From the NCBI GenBank assembly GCA_019594305.1, contig JAFDTZ010000119.1, forward strand, positions 1 through 6,099: a stretch of DNA of 6,099 nt. Reading direction: 5' to 3'. Below are positions 1 to 4,860 of this stretch, piece after piece. Every line of letters begins with the position of its first letter. Positions within the stretch are counted from its first letter, which is position 1. Made by a program: the position numbers and the translations under genes. The stretch comes from Thermoplasmata archaeon. GTDB taxonomy: Archaea > Thermoplasmatota > Thermoplasmata > Halarchaeoplasmatales > Halarchaeoplasmataceae. The notes under the pieces are model-generated. The model made no database searches, was not told the origin of the DNA, and worked only from the letters and a program-made list of their open reading frames with translations.

Positions 1-124
1 GCCGTACCTCAGGTTCCTTTCCTAAAACCTTGTCCACCTTTCCTTCAAAGGTGGTGATGCCTTCATTGTAATCATCAAGCGTCATCGACACTTCCTTTAT
101 CTGCTTTTTTAATTCTTTAGGCAT
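1..124 (-). CDS. Unidentified protein, N-terminal 41 residues (runs off window)
   Basis: An open frame starts at ATG 124-122 and stays open to the window edge, giving 41 residues beginning MPKELKKQIKEV. It is rich in Lys and Glu, with no signal peptide or membrane segment in the visible part. I do not recognise the family and assign no function. Support for a real gene comes from upstream: an archaeal TATA-like box lies about 26 bases before the ATG, which places the likely transcription start at or next to the start codon, so the mRNA would be leaderless. It lies 159 bp beyond the lysC stop on the same strand, with its own promoter, so it is probably a separate transcription unit. The C-terminus is outside the window. 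Confidence 0.6.
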   Translation of the reverse strand, partial: MPKELKKQIKEVSMTLDDYNEGITTFEGKVDKVLGKEPEVR

Positions 125-146
125 AATCTGATAATAATGTCTGGCT

Positions 147-165
147 ATTTAAAGGTTCCTTTCAT
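147..165 (-). promoter_or_regulatory. Archaeal BRE/TATA promoter of the leftmost gene
   Basis: On the minus strand a purine-rich BRE-like GAAAGGAACC (165-156) is followed directly by CTTTAAATA, a good match to archaeal box A. The box centre is about 26 bases from ATG 124, the usual TATA-to-start distance, so transcription should begin at the A of the ATG. No Shine-Dalgarno is needed and none is seen. Confidence 0.6.
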
Positions 166-174
166 TTTTTCTTA

Positions 175-198
175 TGATTTTCAAAAACCTGAAAATCA
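175..198. repeat. Perfect 9-bp inverted repeat beside the promoter
   Basis: TGATTTTCA and TGAAAATCA pair perfectly around the 6-base spacer AAAACC. On the minus strand the stem is followed by an A-rich run rather than T's, so it does not look like a terminator of lysC. It ends about ten bases upstream of the BRE of the leftmost gene, a fitting place for an operator bound by a dimeric regulator. It could also be a chance palindrome in AT-rich DNA. Confidence 0.45.
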
Positions 199-265
199 CT
201 AAAGTTTTGACAGGCTCGTTTTTTAGGCGAACACATATATTATTTTGTAAAACACTATACTACCC

Positions 266-276
266 CGGAAAAATCG
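266..276 (-). terminator. Possible weak T-tract terminator after lysC
   Basis: Just after the lysC stop the minus strand carries a short T5 run (CGATTTTTCC). Archaeal RNA polymerase can terminate at short T-tracts without a hairpin, and the next gene has its own promoter. The tract is short and no stem precedes it, so this is only a candidate. Confidence 0.25.
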
Positions 277-283
277 TAATGAA

Positions 284-1648
284 TCAACCGAAGAATTCTT
301 TGTGTATCGCCTTGAGAGCACGCTCGACGTCCTTGTCCTTGACGATGAAGTAGTAGGCCACCTTGGAGGCTCCGCCGGACAGCATCTCGACGTTTATCTC
401 CTGGTCTGCAACGGCTGAAAATACCTTCGCCGCAAGTCCCTTGGTCTCCAGCAGACCTTCGCCTACCACCGCAATGAGTGCAATATCCTCCTCCACGGTT
501 ACCTTGCCGATTATATCCCCGGCGAGTTTCTTCACCGCCCTGAGACTTTCCTTCGAATCCTTCTCGTTCAGTAGCAAGTTGATGCACGTCTGTGAAGTTA
601 TTATGGAATAGATGTTGATGCCCCGCTCAGATAGATTGTTTCCTATATCTGATATTATACCGGGCTTGTAACCGACGCCTGCGCCGAAGATCCTGAGTAC
701 CGATATCTTATCATTGTAGGTAACGCTCTTTAGCACGCCTTCACGCTTGGTGGCCAGGGAGTGTATCTTCGTACCCTCCGATCCCGGCTGGTATATGTTA
801 CGTATGTAAATGGGGATACCGGGCTCGTTGAGGGGTTCCACCGTTCGTGGGTGAAGTATGTGGGCGCCGAAATATGACAGTTCCGCAGCCTCGTAGTACG
901 AGAGCTGTTCTATTCTCCGGGCTTCCTTGACCATCCTGGGGTCCGAGGTCATGAACCCGTCCACGTCCTTCCATATCTCCAGGCGTTCGGCCCCCAAGGC
1001 GTTTGCGACCACCGCGGCGCTGTAGTCCGTTCCGTTGGGTCCGAAGGTGGTTATCTTTCCTTCTTCGGTACATCCGAAATATCCCGTTATCACGGGTATC
1101 TTTCCGTCGTTAACTACCGGTAAAACCGTGTGCTCGAAGTTTTTCCTTACCAGGGGTAGGTCGGCAGTTGCGTTATCCGGATAATCATCTGTAAAAAGAC
1201 CTATCTTATCGGATTCCATGGCTATGGCCTCGTGACCGCGGTCGGTGATGATACCTGCCAGAAGCACCGCCGACAGCCTTTCACCGTAGGATAGTATGGT
1301 GGATCTTACGTTCTCGCTGAGTTCCTCGGTGTAGGCGATACCGTATAACAATCGTTCGAGTTTATCGAGGCGTAGATCGATGGTTTCCAGGGTCCTTTCC
1401 CTGATGCGTGTATCAGAAATGCAAGTCTTCGCTATCTCACTGTGAATCTCACGTAGTGAAACTATCACCTTGGGTACGCTCTTCTCGGTAAAGATAGCCT
1501 TTTGGATGCCGCCCCTGAGCATTTCGGTAACACCGTACAGTGCAGATACCACAGGTATCTGGTTCTCCTCGCTGCAGATTATTGTTACCACCCGTTCGAA
1601 GGTATCCTTATCCCTTAGACAGTTACCTCCTATCTTCAGTACCTTCAT
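284..1648 (-). CDS. lysC: Aspartate kinase (aspartokinase)
   Basis: This 454-residue monofunctional aspartokinase (EC 2.7.2.4) phosphorylates L-aspartate with ATP, the committed cytosolic step toward lysine, threonine and methionine. The amino-acid kinase domain covers about residues 1-300: KIGG (6-9), VVSALYGVT (33-41), GERLSA (122-127), TTFGPNGTDYSAA (200-212), IWKDVDGFMTSDPR (225-238) and HILHPRT (263-269). Two ACT-like repeats follow at about 312-380 and 388-454, the usual site of feedback inhibition by pathway products; the effector cannot be read from sequence. The start ATG is 2 bases after the asd stop, and the purine-rich end of asd (GGGGGAT, 1664-1658) can serve as ribosome site, so the two are co-transcribed and probably coupled. 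Two active-site motifs differ from the textbook: KFGGTS(V/L) is KIGGNCL, and the usual GR(G/N)GSD is GPNGTD. Length and all other motifs fit an active enzyme. Confidence 0.95.
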   Translation of the reverse strand: MKVLKIGGNCLRDKDTFERVVTIICSEENQIPVVSALYGVTEMLRGGIQKAIFTEKSVPKVIVSLREIHSEIAKTCISDTRIRERTLETIDLRLDKLERLLYGIAYTEELSENVRSTILSYGERLSAVLLAGIITDRGHEAIAMESDKIGLFTDDYPDNATADLPLVRKNFEHTVLPVVNDGKIPVITGYFGCTEEGKITTFGPNGTDYSAAVVANALGAERLEIWKDVDGFMTSDPRMVKEARRIEQLSYYEAAELSYFGAHILHPRTVEPLNEPGIPIYIRNIYQPGSEGTKIHSLATKREGVLKSVTYNDKISVLRIFGAGVGYKPGIISDIGNNLSERGINIYSIITSQTCINLLLNEKDSKESLRAVKKLAGDIIGKVTVEEDIALIAVVGEGLLETKGLAAKVFSAVADQEINVEMLSGGASKVAYYFIVKDKDVERALKAIHKEFFG

Positions 1649-1650
1649 GG

Positions 1651-2736
1651 CTAGCAGATCCCCCTTTCCCCGAAGATGCCTTTCCTGAAGGCGTACTCGG
1701 CGTTAAGTATACTGGCTCCCGCGGCACCCCTTACAGTGTTGTGTACCAGTACCCAGAAGTTGACCATGTTATCCGCCTTTTTCCTCACACGACCCACGGA
1801 GACCACCATCCCCGCGGCCCTTTCGGGTTTGCCAGCGTAAACATCCATAGTGGGCTGCGGCCTGTCCTCCTGGTGCATGAACAGTACCGGGCTTTCCGGT
1901 GCGGATGGCAATTTAAGTTCCTGGGCGGGTCCTTTGAAATTCTTCCATATTCTTACGAGTTCATGGACGTTCACATCACCTTGGAATTCAACGCTTACGT
2001 TCTCCAGATGCCCGTTGATCACCGGCACCCTCGCGCAGCTTGCGTGTACGGGTGTTTCGAGTTCCGATATCCTTCCTTTTTCGCGGTCGAACTTACCCAG
2101 TATCTTCTTCGTCTCGGCCTCCATGGCCTCTTCCTCGTTCCTTATGAACGGTATAACGTTCCCCAGTATCGCCAGGGACGGTACGCCTGTGAGCCCGGCA
2201 CCGCTGAGTGCCTGGTAGGTGACCACGTTCACCGAGCTGACCCCGAGTTCCAGGAGTGGGTACAGGCCCATGGTAAGACCGGAGGCGGTACAGTTGGAGT
2301 TGGTGACTATGAACCCCTTTTGAAAATCCTGGTGTTCTATGATACCCAGGTGTTCGCTGTTTATCTCGGGTACTAGTATGGGAACCTTTTCCTCCATACG
2401 GTTAGCCCGTGCGTTGGAAAATACCGGTATGCCCTGTTCCGCTAGAGCACTTTCGATCTTCTTTGCCGGTGCCGAGGGAAGTGCGGAGAACACGAAATCC
2501 ACATCCTCCATTTTTATATCTTCAGTGGTTGTTCTTTTAAGTTCGCGTTCCCTGACGTACTCCGGCATCTCGTTACCTAGGGACCAGTTAACGTACTCAC
2601 CGTACTTCATCCCTGCCGAGCGCTCGGATGAGCTCAGCATGACTAGATCGAAATAGGGGTGTTCGTCCAGCATCCTGACGAATTGTTGACCTACCATTCC
2701 CGTACTGCCTATTATACCTGCTCTTATACGTTCCAT
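1651..2736 (-). CDS. asd: Aspartate-semialdehyde dehydrogenase, archaeal/fungal type
   Basis: This 361-residue enzyme (EC 1.2.1.11) reduces aspartyl phosphate to aspartate semialdehyde with NADPH, directly after the lysC step. The Rossmann nucleotide-binding loop GSTGMVGQQF is at residues 10-19, the catalytic cysteine is Cys149 in TNSNCTASG, and the probable general-base histidine is His243 in RVPVINGHLE. The GxxGxVGQ-type start, the SALPS segment (84-88) and the overall length fit the archaeal/fungal branch. The frame is open upstream to 2826, but ATG 2736 is chosen because the Rossmann strand follows at once, a GGTGAG Shine-Dalgarno sits 6 bases upstream, and a BRE/TATA promoter lies just beyond. 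lysC starts 2 bases after its TAG stop. Its promoter and first 24 codons are duplicated at 4658-4860, beyond the abiE pair. Confidence 0.95.
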   Translation of the reverse strand: MERIRAGIIGSTGMVGQQFVRMLDEHPYFDLVMLSSSERSAGMKYGEYVNWSLGNEMPEYVRERELKRTTTEDIKMEDVDFVFSALPSAPAKKIESALAEQGIPVFSNARANRMEEKVPILVPEINSEHLGIIEHQDFQKGFIVTNSNCTASGLTMGLYPLLELGVSSVNVVTYQALSGAGLTGVPSLAILGNVIPFIRNEEEAMEAETKKILGKFDREKGRISELETPVHASCARVPVINGHLENVSVEFQGDVNVHELVRIWKNFKGPAQELKLPSAPESPVLFMHQEDRPQPTMDVYAGKPERAAGMVVSVGRVRKKADNMVNFWVLVHNTVRGAAGASILNAEYAFRKGIFGERGIC

Positions 2737-2742
2737 TACTTG

Positions 2743-2794
2743 CTCACCTGGTTTGGCTATTCTGAAAATGATGTACGTAAATAAAACTTTCGAC
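2743..2794 (-). promoter_or_regulatory. Promoter and Shine-Dalgarno of asd-lysC
   Basis: On the minus strand the BRE-like CGAAA (about 2793-2789) is followed by GTTTTATTTA (2787-2778), a good archaeal TATA box. The predicted start is near 2756, giving a leader of about 20 bases that carries GGTGAG (2748-2743), complementary to the archaeal 16S 3' end, 6 bases before ATG 2736. All of these elements lie inside direct repeat A and recur in copy B. No T-tract separates it from abiEii upstream, so readthrough from the toxin operon into asd-lysC is possible. Confidence 0.6.
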
Positions 2795-2827
2795 GGGTGA
2801 AGCTGCCCGTTCGGTATTCCCAACATC

Positions 2828-2861
2828 GTTTCTTATCACTGTGCCTGTAGACCGGGAACGA
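2828..2861 (-). pseudogene. Remnant of surface-protein C-terminus upstream of asd
   Basis: Read in the frame of the intact gene at 4822-6063, this short stretch encodes SFPVYRHSDKKR, matching the intact tail SFLIYRHNDKKR. The 6-base gap relative to copy B removes the stop codon, and there is no gene body upstream: the next sequence is the abiEii 3' flank. It is therefore a dead scrap. Its value is historical, since it shows that a surface gene of this family once ended directly upstream of this asd. Confidence 0.7.
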
Positions 2862-2930
2862 TATCCATCCCCAAACACTACGAACACCCCTTTTTTCCCT
2901 TCCAAACCCCTGTTTGTTAATGCATAGCGG

Positions 2931-3683
2931 TTAAATGTATCGTGAAACCTCATCCTTCACCATATCAAATTCCGGCGAATCGGGTATAAGTGTTCTCAGA
3001 TCCCGCACCCAGTGACCCCGATAATTTTCGATTTTATCGAGAAAACTTTTCCTATCAAAATTTTCTCGGTAGATGTTCATTTTCTTCTCCACCAGTTGCA
3101 TATCTGGTACCACGCCATTTTTGAGAAGATACCATATATCAAAAAGATCACGTAGAGCGGTTCTTGTAACAGCAGCCCTTATCTTCTCTGCCATGATCTC
3201 CTTCAATTCCAAAGTCCTCAAATTGAAGGTCGGTATATCTTCATAAAAGGGATTCAATATCTCCCTTCTACCGGTTTTCAATAAAGGGTTCTCTCGAAAG
3301 CTCAGATCAAGTATAACGCTGTTCGGATGCCCGTTGAAGTCCCTGTATCTGATCCGGTATCTGGAACTGTCATCTCTTCTTTCATCTGTTTTCATACCAT
3401 CGAACTCCACATTGTATACCCGATGGTTTCCGAGGACCGTTCCAAGGTCGGTAAATATCCGTTCCGAGATATCTTCGAGGCAGGTGAAGTCGATATCGAC
3501 AGAAAACCTTGCATCCTGGAAATATATCTTCTTTATGCAGGTCCCACCCTTAAAGACAAGTTCGTCCGAATATGTCAATTCGGATATTTTTTTGAGAACC
3601 GCGGTGATCACATAGTCCTTGTATATGATGCCTTGAGGTATCCTTTCCCTTCCTGACAATCTCTTCAGATCTTCTTCCTTCAT
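2931..3683 (-). CDS. abiEii: AbiEii-family nucleotidyltransferase toxin
   Basis: This 250-residue protein belongs to the AbiEii/AbiGii nucleotidyltransferase family, the toxin of type IV toxin-antitoxin and abortive-infection systems. Seen in sequence: FKGGT (44-48) followed by RFSVDIDF (59-66), the GG(S/T)...DxD nucleotidyltransferase signature with metal ligands Asp63 and Asp65; a third acidic residue, probably Asp126 in VILDLSF; and the family motif EIMAEKIRA (162-170) with RDLFDIW (178-184). AbiEii from streptococci is bacteriostatic and binds GTP, and related mycobacterial MenT toxins transfer nucleotides to tRNA 3' ends; this protein's substrate is unknown. All key residues are present, so it should be active. 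ATG 3683 overlaps the antitoxin stop as ATGA, and GGAGTGAG lies 6 or so bases upstream, giving tight translational coupling with the antitoxin made first. It is at the short end for the family. Confidence 0.9.
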   Translation of the reverse strand: MKEEDLKRLSGRERIPQGIIYKDYVITAVLKKISELTYSDELVFKGGTCIKKIYFQDARFSVDIDFTCLEDISERIFTDLGTVLGNHRVYNVEFDGMKTDERRDDSSRYRIRYRDFNGHPNSVILDLSFRENPLLKTGRREILNPFYEDIPTFNLRTLELKEIMAEKIRAAVTRTALRDLFDIWYLLKNGVVPDMQLVEKKMNIYRENFDRKSFLDKIENYRGHWVRDLRTLIPDSPEFDMVKDEVSRYI

Positions 3684-4501
3684 CGATGCTCACTCCATGG
3701 AAGGAGATCTTCTTCGGGGATATTCAATTTAAGACCCCATCTTTTACAGTAGGTAAAGCTCTCTTTGGAAGTAGAAGGGTCCAACCATCTGTACCCTTTA
3801 AAATCCGTTTTCAGTTCGTGGACCAATTCATCTTCCAGGTTCATGGTATCCAGTAAATATCCCAATCTCCTTTTGACGGCATCCAAGCCCAATCTTTCCG
3901 ATAGTTTCAAAATTTCATCTCTGTCTATATCTCCTCTGGTATTCCAGATGGCCTTTGCACCTTCGGATAATCCCCCGCAGTGCTGGGGAAAGGTCAAAGC
4001 GTCGAGTATGGTTTTTTCCCTGGACGAGATCAAAAAACGCCCGTCTTCCAGCTTTTCCTCCGTCCGTCCGAAAAATCTGCTTTTTGCTATGGTTATGAAT
4101 TCAACCTTATGTCCGAGGTATTCTATATCCCGTTTACGCTTCGTAATAGCTACTTGGGTCACCATGGGTAACTGTTCTGTCATATCCCAGTAGTTCATGG
4201 CAGACCAAAAACCTATGTAGTAATCTTGGACAACATGATCCACTATCAGGTATATCCTCTCCATCCAATGTCCCTCCAAACCGGACCTTGCGGGGTTCAG
4301 AACGTACTTCTCCTTCTGTATCTCCCGTATCCGGTTCTTCTTTTTCAGACGGTACAATACGTTTGCAACGGATGAATCGGACGTATTCAGTATCTCCTTC
4401 GAATCTGCAAAATCGAATATGCTCTTTCCCGAACTCTCCAACTCGAAGATGAGCTTGGATTCCAAGGGCCCGAAGTTTACACTTTTACTCATCATAATCA
4501 C
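3680..4501 (-). CDS. abiEi: AbiEi-family antitoxin / transcriptional autorepressor
   Basis: This is the cognate antitoxin of the downstream nucleotidyltransferase. Residues about 10-68 resemble the N-terminal winged helix of AbiEi (SIFDFADSKEIL ... VANVLYRLKKKNRI ... KYVLNP). The C-terminal domain carries the family's conserved YYIGFWSAMNYW (93-104), a FFG turn (144-146), SSREKTILDAL (159-169), PQHCGGL (172-178) and RRLGYLLD (210-217). In studied systems the C-terminal domain neutralises AbiEii and both domains are needed for repression by binding inverted repeats in the promoter. The start is uncertain: GTG 4501 gives 273 residues, ATG 4495 gives 271 and ATG 4492 gives 270. A TATA box centred near 4532 puts transcription start around 4506, so the mRNA is nearly leaderless and one of these first codons is used. 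Its stop overlaps the abiEii start by four bases. Confidence 0.88.
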   Translation of the reverse strand: MIMMSKSVNFGPLESKLIFELESSGKSIFDFADSKEILNTSDSSVANVLYRLKKKNRIREIQKEKYVLNPARSGLEGHWMERIYLIVDHVVQDYYIGFWSAMNYWDMTEQLPMVTQVAITKRKRDIEYLGHKVEFITIAKSRFFGRTEEKLEDGRFLISSREKTILDALTFPQHCGGLSEGAKAIWNTRGDIDRDEILKLSERLGLDAVKRRLGYLLDTMNLEDELVHELKTDFKGYRWLDPSTSKESFTYCKRWGLKLNIPEEDLLPWSEHR

Positions 4502-4657
4502 GTAAAAAACGATAAACGTAACAAGTAGTATATAATAGTTTGCGTTTCAAAACCTCGCCATGTTATGCGCATCAAATATATCGGCTGCTGTAGTTTTCAT
4601 GTCTCAGTTGTGATCCTTCCTCCGTCTGATGACTCTTTGTAGTATATTTCCGCATTA
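4502..4657. other. Intergenic region upstream of abiEi
   Basis: Unlike the adjoining repeat, this 156-bp stretch is unique in the window. Apart from the abiE promoter it holds a second TATA-like AAATATACTA (minus, 4649-4640), sharing ATATACTAC with the abiE box. A GGAGGAAGGAT purine run follows, then a 17-codon frame MKTTAADIFDAHNMARF (minus, 4600-4547). The small frame is too short to call a gene. It may be a leader peptide, the relic of a gene start, or chance. Confidence 0.3.
4514..4547 (-). promoter_or_regulatory. abiE promoter with candidate AbiEi operator
   Basis: The minus strand has TATTATATACT (4537-4527), a good archaeal box A, about 26 bases before the expected start near 4506. 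It is bracketed by an imperfect inverted repeat: AAACGTAAC (4514-4522, plus strand) and GTTTGCGTTT (4538-4547), which reads AAACGCAAAC on the other strand. AbiEi proteins are known to bind inverted repeats in their own promoter, so arms flanking the TATA box make sense for autorepression. The arms differ by one substitution and one insertion. Confidence 0.45.
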
Positions 4658-4729
4658 GTCCGGCATCCTGACGAATTGTTGACCTACCATTCCCGTACTG
4701 CCTATTATACCTGCTCTTACATGCTCCAT
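4655..4729 (-). pseudogene. Truncated asd 5' copy (24 codons plus stop)
   Basis: ATG 4729 opens a 24-codon copy of the start of asd, including the complete nucleotide-binding loop GSTGMVGQQFVRM. Immediately after Asp24 the sequence leaves the repeat and reads TAA. It differs from the real asd by three residues (Arg3 to His, Ile4 to Val, Leu23 to Pro) and keeps the GGTGAG ribosome site and a TATA box, so it could still be transcribed and translated into a 24-residue peptide without catalytic function. It marks where the abiE islet separated asd from its former upstream neighbour. Confidence 0.85.
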
Positions 4730-4860
4730 TACTTGCTCACCCGGTATAGCCGTGCTGAATATGATGTACGTAAATAATACTTTTGTCGGGTGAATCTGCC
4801 TGTTCAGTATTCCCTACACCATTACCGTTTCTTATCATTGTGCCTGTAGATCAGGAACGA
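4658..4860. repeat. Direct repeat copy B (surface-gene tail + asd 5' end)
   Basis: This is the partner of 2665-2861, in the same orientation and 1993-1999 bp away, with 6 extra bases at about 4821-4826 that include the surface-gene stop. Here the surface-gene end is intact and asd is cut at codon 24, the reverse of copy A. Between the surface stop (4822) and the asd-copy ATG there are 92 bp, which probably show the original spacing of the two genes. Confidence 0.9.
4736..4790 (-). promoter_or_regulatory. Duplicated asd promoter, now upstream of abiE
   Basis: Copy B keeps the asd control elements: GACAAAA followed by GTATTATTTA (minus, 4780-4771) as BRE/TATA, and GGTGAG (4741-4736) six bases before the truncated ATG. 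No T-tract terminator is seen between it and abiEi, so transcripts from here could read into the toxin-antitoxin genes and add to the islet's own promoter. The box is slightly weaker-looking than the one in copy A. Confidence 0.45.

Larger units (their letters stand above)
2665..2861. repeat. Direct repeat copy A (surface-gene tail + asd 5' end)
   Basis: This 197-bp segment recurs in the same orientation at 4658-4860. By hand alignment there are about 22 substitutions and one 6-base gap, about 89% identity. A stretch of 56 bases inside asd (2671-2726) is identical to copy B, while the intergenic part is clearly more diverged. Copy A carries the functional asd start. Its far end (2861-2828) corresponds to the last codons of the surface-protein gene, here orphaned. 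The lower edge falls at asd codon 24, where copy B departs into unrelated sequence. Confidence 0.9.
2862..4657 (-). mobile_element. AbiE toxin-antitoxin islet between two direct repeats
   Basis: About 1.8 kb holding abiEi and abiEii lies exactly between the repeats 2665-2861 and 4658-4860. The genes look more AT-rich than asd-lysC (sampled 60-base lines near 38-40% G+C, against 50-65% in asd-lysC). There is no integrase, transposase or tRNA, and I saw no terminal inverted repeats, so this is not a classical transposon. The arrangement fits integration of a circle by a single crossover in a surface/asd junction, or a duplication accompanying insertion. Mobility is inferred from the structure and from the known patchy distribution of AbiE systems. 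Confidence 0.5.

Noticed and set aside
175..198. Intrinsic terminator for lysC
   Set aside because: The stem is followed on the transcribed strand by an A-rich run, not T's, and it sits next to a promoter, so an operator role fits better.
1540..2376. A 278-codon open frame on the plus strand antisense to asd and the start of lysC
   Set aside because: Its protein is low-complexity in character, rich in Tyr, Arg, Pro and His, with no recognisable family, and it lies wholly opposite two well-supported genes. It is a codon-bias shadow.
2737..2826. Upstream extension of asd by 30 residues to a start at 2826
   Set aside because: The extension crosses the promoter, the Shine-Dalgarno and the surface-gene remnant and precedes the Rossmann strand unnaturally; ATG 2736 has all start signals.
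2744..2953. A 69-codon frame spanning the abiEii end and repeat A
   Set aside because: It starts within abiEii, crosses the repeat boundary in a frame unrelated to either homologous gene, and has no ribosome site or family resemblance.
2665..4860. A transposon or integrase-type element explaining the repeats
   Set aside because: There is no transposase, integrase, tRNA target or terminal inverted repeat, and a 200-bp duplication is far longer than normal target-site duplications.
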